Shown here: positions 24,656 through 35,686 of the stretch, piece by piece
How the letters are laid out: every line of letters starts with the position of its first letter
How positions within the stretch are numbered: the first letter of the stretch is position 1
Source: Holacanthus passer
Lineage: Eukaryota > Chordata > Actinopteri > Pomacanthidae
NCBI GenBank assembly: GCA_025331565.1
Contig: JAFREQ010000017.1
Span: forward strand, 3,100,001-3,164,000
DNA length: 64,000 nucleotides
Direction of reading: 5' to 3'
Translations under genes and position numbers: made by a program
Notes under the pieces: model-generated
Database searches by the model: none
What the model saw: only the letters and a program-made list of their open reading frames with translations
What the model was told of the DNA's origin: nothing

Positions 24656-27600
24656 ACAGAAGAGCAGCTCACAGAAAATGCATTTCAGTCGGCCAACTCA
24701 CATGAAACAGATTTATTTTTTAAATGCACAGCCTGATTTTGTCAAGCACACGCCGAGCTCGGCACAACAATCAACTTTCCCAGCAACCCTCTCGCCTAGA
24801 GATTACCTCCATGTATACAGTACTCGCTTGTTTTCCCACTTAAGTTGTGGTATAAAAACAAAAAAAGTGCTGTATTTCTGAAGCACACCGCGGTCGTAGG
24901 GAGGAGGTGTGGATGGATAGCAGGTGTATATAATTCAGTCCTGACGGCATAAACTGTAATTTACATCCTGAGACAACAAAAACACTTTGATTTGAGGGAA
25001 TGACTGTGATTTGGGTTGAATGGAAACAACGGAAACGTGTCAAGTCACTGATGACATTTCCAATATCTAACCAGTCTTTCCTTAACTTTACTAAGAGCTG
25101 TCAGAGCCTAAACACAACCATCAAGAAATATTTCATGTTGTAGTTTCTTATGAGATATGAGAGATCATTGCAGGAATGAAACATGTCAAAGAAGGTTTTA
25201 CAGATAAGTTCAGTATCAATGTTTTGTAAGTTCATTGACAACATGTCCTCATTGTGTTAATAGAAAACTTAATTATGTTTCTTTCAAAACATTTTCATTC
25301 CTATAAATTAGTCTAGTTATTTTATTTTTTTTAATTAGTCTGACCCAATACACAGCCTTTCAGCTGTTGGGGAAGAGATGCGTGTCTCGACCGTCTCCAC
25401 TCGTGATTTACGCTGCAGAAATTAGCAGATTTTAAACCTTGTGCATACAGTTCATATTAACATCCCAGACTTATCTCCAGTATTAAATCTTCGGCAGCTC
25501 CACGAGGGAGGAAGCTCCTCAAAGTCGTCCAAAAATACCCATAGTAAAACATAATTTATTCTGACTTTGGGTCTTAAAATTCTTCATTACACTATCTTAA
25601 TTTTTCATGAAATGAGGGTAAAAGTGAACGTTATCTTTAGTGGAGCGAAGAAAACCCTCATTTCAAAATATAGTAATGTTTTTAAGACGTCAGTGAAACA
25701 GGTAAAAGTGAACGAGAACAAAAGATATTATCTGCGTTCATTGGCAGTTTGTAAGACATTTACTTATGTGTTACAGTGGATGTGCAAACCTACATTAAAA
25801 AAGCATTTGCATAATATACATTTCTTCAAAATCTGTGTACAAAAACATACACTTTTTCATGCACTGTCTCAGACTGAGAGGGAGCAGACAAATTAATGAA
25901 CATTGATTGAATTCTCATGTCAGCTTTCACAATAATTGATGGGAGCAGCTGGGGAGTTTCAACATAAAAGTCCTCCTGGGAATTTCCTGCCGACATTATC
26001 TGTTTGTAATACAGCATTAAGGCTCGTGTTGAGCGGCTCCGGTCAGGAGGTTACACCTTTCAATAAAATCTTTGTTTGCCGAACCAAAGACTGAAGCACG
26101 AGTTCACATCCAAGGTGACACAATCCTCATTTTATTCTCCGAGGAGACTTTGATTCACCTTTGGTTGCTGATGTAAAAGCAATCGGTGAAATAAATCAGC
26201 CGACTGTTAATCGCGGCCCGATTGTATTTTTCCAGCATCCATTTGCTTTGACAGAGTTATTACATTATCAGATATGGAAGCCTTATGTGGTCCATACTTC
26301 CTCCAAGGTTATTCTATCTGCCCAACATGCTGGTGCTTAAAAATGACTTCAAGGTGAGCCAGATTTCATTTAGATTAACCCTCAGTTTTAAATTTATGCA
26401 TTTGAGAACATTCTTCTTCTCCTCTTTTGCTTTACATTTGTATAAAGGTGGAAGAAATCTCAGAGCTTTTATTTCAGTCTGACCTGACGAAGGTGAAACA
26501 GCAGCACGACTGACTTGGAATCAGCTTTGTAACGGGCTGCTGAACTTGGGTCTTAACATCATGACCTTTTTTATCACCTTTAGCAGCATATGAGAAAAGT
26601 AGACAAAGGGAAGCATCTGTATCCTTCTGATGCATTTGCTGTTTGAATAATAGTCAGATCGTGGAGCGGCGTCGAAGCTGCCGTCGTCTCTGTTCGTGCT
26701 GAGGAAGCGGCTGAGAAGCTGAACGAACGTCCTGAAGCATGTTTCGTCTCGTGTCTGATTACTGATGTTTGCAGACTGTTTTCAGGCAGAATAAACACCA
26801 GGACTGACACCAGGTAGTGAAACCGTATCAAAGTCGCTCGCAGCTCGTTCATTGCCTGCTACTGTTTTTGTTTATTATGTAGAAACTGGACTTTTTGTTT
26901 TCGAACGGAAATGAGAACATGAGAGGAAAAGTGACAGAAGCTGTGAAATCCATTCATTTACATAACATTATGTTTTGCTCCCTAATGGAAATTCAAATTA
27001 TTACTGTATGAAAAAAGGGCAATATTATAACCAAAGGAAGGTATTGAAAGATTTATTGATTAGTTTGCTTTTTGACATATACTTCGTATACTGATGACTG
27101 AGTCCAGTTACTGCTCAACTAAATGTTGGAACAAATACACGTCACTTAAGAATCACCGGATCGATGGTGATCGATGGAGCTGTACGCAGCCGCCTCAGAC
27201 ACAAAGCATTTTTCATTTACAACTTCCTGTGAAGATTTAAAAAAGCAAAACACATTCACTCAGCTACAAGTCTCTTTGGTAAAAAAAAAAAAAAAAAATC
27301 TGCCTTTGTGTTGAGGTGAAGCTAAAATTTTCATTGAGCTAAAAGCAGCACAGGTGCATGTGAGGATACAGCAACAATAGTAATATTCAGATCTCAATGA
27401 AAATTAGATTTACAAGAGGAAACACACTGACCCATGTGATGCTCTGCAAGATCCATCAAAGAAGCGCAAGAGGGATAAAAGCAGTGAACTTTATTTGAAA
27501 ATGAAAATTATTCGTGATAAAAAGGAGGAAAAGCTCCCGAGAACGCCAGGACTTAGTCTCAGTTCCTGTTAACATCCCATAAAGTTTGGTTGCAGATGTT

Positions 27601-28939
27601 GCCGAACATCTCCGTCTCAGCAGATGTTGCATCTATTTCTGTCCAGTGTTAATCAACAGGAAAAAATACAATGAAAAGACTGTGTGATGTTTTCAATCAA
27701 CTTCTTTTGTTCCTTTTTTTTTGAGTTTACATTCAGTTTGAGCCACAAGTCAGTGTGTAAGAGTCTGGTTAAGAACAGAGGGTCCAATCACTCGTTGCTC
27801 CAACAGGAGGGGAAAATCCAGAGGGACGGGACATTCCTACTTTTCCTGCCCTGATTTTGTGACTTAGGCTGATATGACATTTACATAAAACTGCCGTCTG
27901 CTGCTGCTTTAATTCTTAAAGTCTAAAAAAAAAAAAAAATTCATCTTTTCCCATTAATGCCCTTCTATGCATTAAATGTCCCATTAAAAGTAAGTATATG
28001 TCTTCAGATAGGCTGCTATCCTAAATCATCACAACCCTTGGCCCCCTGCCCAGAGTTTGATGTTGAATCTTTCTTAGAAACAGACACATTCGGCTGAGGA
28101 TGAGCCCGCGGTGAAATAAACCACCGTCATAAAAAATGTATCGATTAACAGAAGTTAGAGGTCAAACTCCAGCGGTTGCCAATTGGTACACAAGCGCACG
28201 GGGGCATGTGATTTTAATGAAATTCATGAATAAAAACAGATTTTAAAAATGCTCTTTTTGTTAGATGCCAAAATATGCAAATAACAGGCTGAACTTTTGT
28301 AAGAGTTTGGATTCACAAACAGTGATTTAAGGCCAAGGACAATGCGAAGGATTTGAAAAGGTCCGGCTTTGATGGCCGACTTGTAGAATAAACAAAGACG
28401 CTTCGACGAAATGCAAAGCAGAAAGTTGTTAATCTGACAGCGGGCTGCTCTTTTGTTTACTGTGGAAACCATTTAGCGAGCCGCTCTCACATAAATGTAA
28501 AAAGGTGTGTGAGACTTTGCTCGCAGCAGATCTGGAAATATGTGATTCTCTGTGGCGCCTCCTGGAAATCTGTTTGACCTCATCCACTTGTTTCCCCTCT
28601 GATGGACTAAACCCGGCAGATAACCCTCACTGTCCCTCGCGCCCTCCATATTGACACATATCCAGCAGGTGCTCACCCTTACTCAATAATAAATAAGGCA
28701 CTTACATCAGATTTGGTGTAACCTAATAAATTAATCATGACGAAGTGAACAAATAACAAAATGAACTTACTTACTAACTGCAATATTCATTTCTTCTCCT
28801 GGCGATGATTAAACCCCTAAAAACTCACCTCTGTTTATCAAAACTACATATTTATGTTTCTTCCTTGAAAAAACCCTTCATGCCTTAAAATGCTTAGATG
28901 TAATTCAACACCTTTGCCTTCATGCGTGGATTTAAGAAA

Positions 28940-29010
28940 ATGCAAATAGTGACTATGCAAATAGTCCCCGCCTCTGTCTCCACCCGCCTCCGTCTCCACC
29001 CGCCCCTTTG
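28940..29010 (+). promoter_or_regulatory. paired octamer motifs next to CACC/GC boxes (candidate enhancer)
   Basis: ATGCAAATAGT occurs at 28940-28950 and again at 28955-28965, each containing the POU-factor octamer ATGCAAAT. They are followed by a 16-base tandem unit (cgcctctgtctccacc type) repeated twice and then cgcccc, which contains CCACCCGCC boxes of the SP/KLF kind. A third octamer is at 28275-28282. The site is intronic, about 4.1 kb before the last exon. Regulatory function is inferred from motifs only. Confidence 0.3.
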
Positions 29011-29859
29011 CCGATCACCTGCAGCTTTGACATCGAACACACAAACCTCTTCTAATTCAGCAGCTTAGATATCTGACAAACTTTTCGATAATGTTTGCTG
29101 TAACTTTCTTTGTCAACACCCACCGAGCCATAAAAAATGTCCTGTCAGCATTTGGCATGAATCATCATATGATCTAGCACACCGCAGATTTGTTTGGACA
29201 CAGTCAACAGATACAACGCAACATAAGTAAAACTCTCATGTTGACCAGCATGTTGCCTCGTCCTCGATGTTTGGCTCCTGCAAACCTGCCTTCTCTCTGG
29301 AAGCTTGTATTTTCAGATCCTTTGGTAACATGAAGTCTCACCATTTCTCCTTTTGCAAGTTTGCAACTGGACACGTCTCTGCCATCGATTTAAAAGTAGT
29401 GAAACTACAAAACACTGATGCGTAGCTCCACCTGACTTCTCCTCTGATATGACTTGTTTCTCCGTAGCTCCACCCTGCGAGTTGAGCAGATCGGTTTCTT
29501 CACTGTGTTCATGGAGAACATATGGTCATTGGTTCAAAGCAGAAACTCAGCCACAGCATCAACTGCTTATTTGGCTCATGATTCGTCCTGTAGCATAAAA
29601 AAACACCATATGGACGAGTTAACAAGGCTGAATTTAGATTTTCATTAAAGGAGGTCTTTATAGGAAAATCCTGATCTGTCCAGTAAATTATTTTTGCTCA
29701 GCACAGGACTGGAAACAGGGAAAACATTGAGCTTGTATTGTCAAAAAATAACTAAATCAGAACATTAATAAAACCACGTCATGTAACTTTTACACTTTAG
29801 ATTTTGTACTGACTAAACAAAGCAGATATAATGTGTTGATGATTGAGCTCTAAAGGTCC

Positions 29860-30000
29860 TGAGCCCGAGCCAGGCTAGCTGTTTCCCTCTGTTTCCAGTC
29901 TTTGTGCTAAGCTAAGCTAAACAGCTGCTTCATATATAAAAGACAGATTCTCTCAGCAAGAAAGGAAATAAGTGCATTTCCCAAACTGTCAAACTATTTC
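29860..30000 (-). repeat. dispersed teleost repeat (GCTTAGCTTAGC family), minus copy
   Basis: Read on the minus strand, this contains gaaatagtttgacagtttggg, ttgctgagaga, then gcttagcttagcacaaagac, ctggaaacagagggaaacag and ctagcctgg. I recognise this order as a very common interspersed sequence in percomorph fish genomes. The copy at 45189-45380 has the same order in the opposite orientation. The family name and transposon class are not assigned here. It has no coding potential. Confidence 0.75.
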
Positions 30001-30612
30001 TTCCAAACTGACCAAACTTGTTTTTTCACTGTCTGTCTGAGAGCCACATCGTCAAACTATTTCTCACAGGTGACTGGATTTTTTTCCTCCAAGTGACACT
30101 TTATCCCTAAAGTCAGACTTTTATCTGCAGCAGTTTCTTAAGTTGCAGGTCTGAATCCTAAATGTCTTCAGACAAACCTCGAAGTTTGGGAAACTGCTCC
30201 TCAGACTGTTGCTTTTAATTTGCCTTCTCAGAAAGCCAAGAAATTAATAACCTGACAAAGTTTTCTTCAGCTGCCTGATCAGGCCTTGATACGGACCTGA
30301 AGCAAATAAGCTCCTCAGACGCTTCTGTCAGTGTTTCCAGCGTGTGTCAGGGGAGGTTTACTTGCATGTCTGCTGCCGTGAAAACACCAATTCACCTTCA
30401 CACAAGATCAGCGCTCAGCCTTTGTCTCCCTGAGATTCACTGTGCTTATTCACCGTTCACCCTCACAGCCTCATTTTACATCAGAGCCTCTTCTTTTGCC
30501 TTTTGTTTCTTTATTACCCAAATTAAATAATGTTAATACAGTTAACAGCAATTAATTTGAATGAATGTAGAACTTAGAGTTGAGACAAAATAATTGGATT
30601 ATTTATGGGTTG

Positions 30613-30705
30613 CAACTGGACTTGGTTGTAGATTCTTGAAGATCTTTCACTTCTCATCCAAAGATCTGAAGAAGCTCTTCAAGAATCTACGACTGAGTCC
30701 AGTTG
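30613..30705. repeat. foldback (hairpin) element, MITE-like
   Basis: The arms 30613-30642 and 30676-30705 are inverted repeats that match at 27 of 30 positions (left arm starts caactggacttgg, right arm ends gagtccagttg). The 33-base centre (tctttcacttctcatccaaa and on) also has weak self-complementarity. I recognise the arm sequence (tggactcggtcgtagattc type) from dispersed repeats in fish. It may be a short non-autonomous DNA element; target-site duplications are not clear. Confidence 0.7.
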
Positions 30706-32084
30706 CCGTTGATTGAGCCCTTACTCGAACACACGTGTTGGACTTTTATAAGATGAACTTCTGTCTTCGTGAGTTGGCCTGTTTATGGCCTGCGTCTTTT
30801 ATTCCCCATGTTTTGCCCATTAAACATATCTGTGCTTTGACAGCTTTATTGTGTGATGTAAGCGCTCGCATTTTTATATTTTGTTTGACACGTGCAACGA
30901 CTTGTAGACAGATTTAAGTCTGTTTGTGGTTTTGTTGCCCCGCCAAAACATTTCCAGAGTTGGGATCATCGTTGTCGTAGATGTAGAGATGCTTGAGGAA
31001 TATTCGTAAGTTCCATTTTCACTCTCATCCTTTTTTTTGCATGTTTGCATATCATTGCTGTCATCTCACAATCATGTTTCAGTCATAATCATTTTCCTTT
31101 GAAAACGTTGAACACATTCAAGAAACTCTGGGTTTAAACTGTAATTTCCCTCCTCATGTTTTTAAAAAGCCAGGATCTTAATTTTTCCAAAAACTGAAAT
31201 CAACACATGAAACAGTTCAGTTTCTGTATTCATGTTTGTGCAGATCAAGATCAGCGCCACAAAGGCAATTCAGTTTGTGACCTGCAAAATATAATAGCAT
31301 CACTTGTGCTGGAATGAGCAGAGAGCATTCTGGGTATCAGTGTCAATACAAATTTAATCGCAAAATACAATTGTGGTGTTTGGATCTCGACTCTCCGCCC
31401 ACCTAAAACACACACTGGTGCAGCATTTTAATTCACTACAGGCATTAATGTCAGCAAAGCAGAGTATTTACCAAGTCAAATCTGAGCCTACATGATGTAT
31501 GATTGCCTTTTATTTCAGTGGATCAAATCTATGTTTGAGTGCAGTGTTCACTCACAAAGCACAGTTTTACATTCCTCATCCGGCGCTGATTAAAAACCCA
31601 CACTACAAGCAGCCAGTGATGAAAAATAAATACACAAACCTACGCACTTTTTTCTACAAACTTGTTGACTCTAACTCAGAAGTGCGAGTTACAGCTGGGT
31701 AACCATATTTCAAGTTTACACAGCGTGATGGGTGACACCCGGAGGACGCAGAGCACACAGCTCCATTAAAGATCTTACAGCCATTAAAACTTTCAAGTGG
31801 CTCCAGAAGCGTTGTGTTTTGAATTCTAATAGACAAACAGTGAGACGACGGATGCTTCAAACAACATGATGTAACTCGTAATGCAGCGGAATAATGGCTG
31901 CTCTGCTTCGATCCGACGGTGGCGAATCAAGTGAATCTGATAATGAAAGTGAATCTTTGTGAAATCATGCAAACAGCTGTTGTGAACTTGGGTTTGACAG
32001 ATGTGGGCATTTACCCCTCAAGGAGCATCAAATTACAGATCACATTGAGTTGCATCATGGGAATTGAAGGATCCAGTGTTTTTT

Positions 32085-32220
32085 GGAGTCTGATCTATAC
32101 AAGATTCAGATTTCCTTTATTTGTCATTTTTATTCTCTACATAAAAACGAAATATGCTTCAGTGCCACATGTGAATATAAATAAAAGCAATAAGTCAGAT
32201 AAGAAGCAATAATAAATAAG
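32085..32220. repeat. possible retroposon 3'-end remnant
   Basis: The order aagattcagatttcctttat, ttgtcatttttattc and acataaaaacgaaatatgc resembles the ends of teleost retroposons (tttattgtcat...acgaaat). It is followed by an A/T-rich tail with aataaataa units. The match is by memory and short, so confidence is low. Confidence 0.3.
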
Positions 32221-33095
32221 CTGAAACTGTTCAAAGAGAATCAACATGAATCTGGCTGGCGTCAGCAGAGGCCGCCGCGAGCATCGGTCAGTCAGGGGCT
32301 CTCGGCCTCTGATGCATCGATTTGGACAATCTTTTTTTAAAAATATATCTCTGTCAGGGCTCCAGCTTTATTGGAGTAAAACTGCTGGAATGCCCCTTTA
32401 AAAAGACATTGTTCGTTAAGTATTGACAGAGTTGGCGTCATTGTGGGCGTTTTTGTTTTTTTTTTTTTTTGTAAATTTATTGCTAACAGTCCAGACCCGA
32501 ATCTGAACTGAGAGCGCTGATTTGATTCATGACACCTGACACCACCCATAGCCAAACACCTCCACTAGTTTCTCTATCTGTACCCATCAACCTCTCAAAA
32601 CTGCAGAGCCTCATTACCAAAACTCCAGCTGGCCCGAAGCCGTTTGCACCATCTGTACCTGCACCTTTCTCATTCATGAAAACGGGGCCTTGTGTGTAAA
32701 ACGTTAGTGGCCAGTTATGGCACATTTAATGTCACATCTGGTGCCGTAATGAATTTCACTTTACTGTAAAATAAAAGTCTTAAAAAGTTATATAAATGCC
32801 ACATTTTTTAAAAACCTGACAAGTTAATGCAGATGTTGAAGAGAGAAAACAATATTATATAGAGAACTCAAGTATGAAAAAGCATGAAAATATATGCATG
32901 AATATGTATTAAAGCCATGGTTGAATTTGAGTTTGTATGATAATCAAATGAAATATGACATTGTCAAACACTGTTTATAATGTTTGTAATTGTTGTTCAC
33001 CGTCCTGATGTGGTGACGCTCCGTCCACCTCCATCAGACGAACCCTGCGACCCTGCAGTATCATCCTCTTCCCTTCTTGTGTCTCCTCCTCTCAG

Positions 33096-33335
33096 GACTC
33101 TGGGAGGCGTCCAGAAGAGCTGCTGAACCCGGCCGAATACATGAGCTACCAGCGCGTCTGCAACATGGAGCCCTTCCCCGAGTCCCAGCCCGCTCCGGCC
33201 TACCCCCCCGTCACCTTCCTGCCTCAGCACCCCTACCAGCAGCACCCGCCCAACGAGCCCATGTACTCCAACACCGGCTTCCCCGCCCCCGGCCCCCGCG
33301 CTCCGTTCACCTTCCCCAAGGAGCAGTCCGTGTGA
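33096..33335 (+). CDS. nectin1: nectin-1 distal C-terminal exon, proline/tyrosine-rich tail
   Basis: The acceptor is cctctcag|gactctgg, phase 0, continuing ..TDKP of the shared exon. It gives 79 residues, starting DSGRRPEELLNPAEYMSYQR and ending APFTFPKEQSV, with TGA at 33333-33335. The exon is clearly GC-richer than its surroundings and proline-rich (YPPV, HPPNEP, GPRAP), with tyrosines in EYMSYQ, AYPPV, PYQQ and MYSNT. MYSNT holds YxN, the GRB2 SH2 consensus, and AYPPV resembles a PPxY-like WW context without fitting it strictly; both are inference. The C-terminus EQSV does not match the E/A-x-Y-V afadin PDZ ligand of nectin alpha isoforms. The human beta isoform, as I recall it, ends after a short different tail, so this segment may be a fish or non-mammalian form. 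An alternative reading frame at 33077-33559 (160 codons) is a GC-rich shadow. Confidence 0.88.
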   Translation, partial: DSGRRPEELLNPAEYMSYQRVCNMEPFPESQPAPAYPPVTFLPQHPYQQHPPNEPMYSNTGFPAPGPRAPFTFPKEQSV

Positions 33336-33654
33336 CACGCCACCTAACTGTTAGCTCCGCGAGAGGCGTCGTGATAGTGCCGCAAACGCTTCATGGAAAC
33401 CAAGCTGAACGGATGTGCATCCGCCCCCCACTTCGCTTCTTTTTACTTTCTGAGCTCGTTTTCATCGGCCTCTGTGATGAACATGTCTGTAACGTGCGGC
33501 CCTCCATCCTCTGTGTAACGTGCACTGCTTGCTCCACCCGGCTCACTTTGTGGCGTTAGCGTAGCCGACACCGCCCGCCCTCCTCCACCGCTCCACCCTT
33601 CACCTGCCCACGCCGCCTGTTCTGTTTCCGCTTCCTCACCTTTGAATATTTTGC

Positions 33655-33680
33655 TTTTTTTTTTTTTTTTTTTTTTTTTT
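33655..33680 (+). repeat. T homopolymer (26 T) in the 3' UTR
   Basis: An uninterrupted run of T directly follows ttttgc and precedes gccaacc. In the transcript it is a U26 tract, which could bind U-rich-element proteins and pair with a poly(A) tail. It is probably length-variable. Confidence 0.95.
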
Positions 33681-34200
33681 GCCAACCATCTAAACCATGT
33701 ACAGAATCACTCAAGATCTTCTTCTTTCTTTTTTCTTCTGTTTGTTTTTTTTTCTTTTTTACATTTCCCACAGTGGTAGTGACCTTTTATAGCGACGTGC
33801 TTCTTTTGTTTGTTTTCTGTTTGTCTGTCAATCATATGCTTGCTTCTTTGAAAGTCATATACTATACTGTATGTGTGATCGAGTGTGTTTTAGTGACAAA
33901 AAAAAAAAAAAAAGAAAAATACAAACGCCATTTGATTTGTAAAGCTAATTATCGATCTATGATGACATGGACGACCCCTTTAATGACAGTTAATGACAGG
34001 GTTGTTATGTGAACGTGTGATTTGGCCTCTCAACTGAATCCTTCATTACTTTCCATAATAGCTCTGCTGTTATGGAGTTTGGATATTTCGGACTATTAGA
34101 AGCGAATGTTATCCTCATTAGCTACGAAGAAAAACAAAGGGCTTGAGATCTGACAGTATCTACTTTCTTCTCTTTCTCCATGTTTTATTATCCATCTGGG

Positions 34201-34234
34201 TTATTATTATTATTATTGTTATTATTATTATTAT
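34201..34234 (+). repeat. TTA trinucleotide microsatellite
   Basis: TTA repeat with one interruption (ttg) inside the nectin1 3' UTR. A second TTA tract lies at 35214-35240. Confidence 0.9.
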
Positions 34235-34328
34235 CATCTACCAGTAGTTGCCAAAGACATATACTTTCATTCAGTTTTTGTCCGTTTGCTTTCATGCCTC
34301 CGTTTACATTAAACCTTGTTTGATGGGA

Positions 34329-34334
34329 AATAAA
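34329..34334 (+). terminator. nectin1: poly(A) signal AATAAA (proximal)
   Basis: Hexamer within gggaaataaacacag, 994 bases after the stop codon. The downstream sequence (tgattggctaaactttccc) is only weakly GT-rich, so this would be a minor site. Confidence 0.35.
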
Positions 34335-34908
34335 CACAGTTGATTGGCTAAACTTTCCCAGTTTACATTATCGCTTGCCATATGCTGTATTTTCCATATC
34401 TGTATGTGACGACTTGAGTTCCTCGCGGAGGTTGGTTTGAGGCTCATTGCATTGCGGGTCCTTCGTGTTATCAACCAATAGGATTTATTCTTTTATGCAG
34501 GTGCAATAGGTGAAGACAATCACATACCTGGGTTGTCCTGGGAAGAGGACAGTTAGGATAGTTTGAAAGACTTTTTCGAGGACAGCCCACACGTAACATA
34601 TTTAAATATTTTTTTCTGAATATGATTTGTACTAATATAGAGTTTCAAATCAGTCACTGGAGAGAAAAGCTCGCTGCTGTATTTTTTTAGAGAATGCTCA
34701 GTTATATACGACGGCGCTCACGCTGATTTTCTGAGTCCATTTTACACTGTGACTGTTCATTTCAGACCATACATAAGCTACCGTGCTTGACGAGCCAGCT
34801 CCCGGATCCCGCCTCCCACACGCCGGCCCTCCAGACACACAATTTAGCATAAACTGAAAGTTCACATTTTTTGCCATGTCAGATGTATGTTTGGGGGAGA
34901 GAGAAAAA

Positions 34909-34914
34909 AATAAA
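34909..34914 (+). terminator. nectin1: poly(A) signal AATAAA (middle)
   Basis: Canonical hexamer in an A-rich context (gaaaaaaaataaagaaaag), followed within 15-30 bases by the GT-rich stretch tctcgtgtttgtgctc, the arrangement expected of a functional cleavage site. It would give a 3' UTR of about 1.6 kb. Confidence 0.5.
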
Positions 34915-35213
34915 GAAAAGAAAATTCTCGTGTTTGTGCTCAATGTGAAAAAAAAAAAATCCTTGAGGCGTTGAAGGTAATTTAGTGTTAACTCTTAATG
35001 GTGGTTAATGGGATAGAGTGAAACTTGTGAGACTTTCTCCTGTGCTCACCTTGTTGTCTTGCAATGGCTCGATATGTGTGCTAGCTTTTAGTTAAGGCGG
35101 CGTCTCGGACCGCTGAAGGAGTTTGATATTGCTGTACCTGCTGTGTGAAAAAAACACTGAAACACTACTTTGTCTTTTTGTGACACATTTACTATTCATG
35201 AGATCCTTCCTTC

Positions 35214-35240
35214 ATCATTATTATTATTATTATTACTACT
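35214..35240 (+). repeat. ATT/ACT trinucleotide microsatellite
   Basis: Repeat of (att)n passing into (act)2 in the 3' UTR. Confidence 0.85.
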
Positions 35241-35422
35241 ATGTGTAAGTGCTGCGACTCAAAGTGGCTTTTACATGTATTCATTTTTCAAATCCTTACG
35301 TTTTCAGTCACATTGAATTCTTTCGAATGTCCTGAAGATAATTGCCATGTTTGTTTTCACCCTCAACCTTGTTGTTGTTTTGTGTTTTGTAACATTTAGT
35401 TTTTATTTTTTTAAACATGAAC

Positions 35423-35443
35423 ATATATATATATATATATATA
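35423..35443 (+). repeat. AT dinucleotide microsatellite
   Basis: About ten AT units in the 3' UTR between ttaaacatgaac and gacctag. Confidence 0.9.
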
Positions 35444-35680
35444 GACCTAGACCACATTTCTTTTGGCATTTATTGTACATTTGTGGAAGGATAATAAGTG
35501 AATCAATGTTAGGATTATGAGCTGTTTTTGTTGCCCAGGCTGAAATAATGACATGATGTGAAATGATTAACCTGTTTTTTTTTTGTTGTTTGTTTTTTAT
35601 TATTTGGAGTTATGTTTGATGTAAATATTAACGATGTATCTGATGTGTGAAAAAAAAAAAAACAAGTCATGCAGTTTAAC

Positions 35681-35686
35681 ATTAAA
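35681..35686 (+). terminator. nectin1: poly(A) signal ATTAAA (distal, probable gene end)
   Basis: ATTAAA lies in gtttaacattaaacttc and is followed by a GT/T-rich stretch at about 35703-35735 (ttatagttgttgttattctg and on), a typical downstream element. Cleavage would fall near 35700. No stronger signal follows closely. Confidence 0.5.

Larger units (their letters stand above)
22925..33095 (+). other. intron (and possible 3' UTR of the ITIM exon) before the last exon
   Basis: About 10.2 kb that is intron when the distal exon is used. If the ITIM exon is terminal, its 3' UTR starts here. A possible weak donor (cctcaag|gtacac) lies at 22968, 43 bases past the TAG, and an AATAAA is at 24650-24655. 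Other contents: repeated words at 25609-25714, A-runs at about 27282 and 27926, a pair of octamers with GC/CACC boxes at 28940-29010, an interspersed teleost repeat at 29860-30000 (minus), a foldback element at 30613-30705 and a possible retroposon remnant at 32085-32220. No protein-coding exon other than the flanking two is supported. Confidence 0.55.

Noticed and set aside
33077..33559. 160-codon frame overlapping the distal exon
   Set aside because: GC-rich shadow of the true frame; it does not continue the shared exon in phase and ends in UTR sequence.
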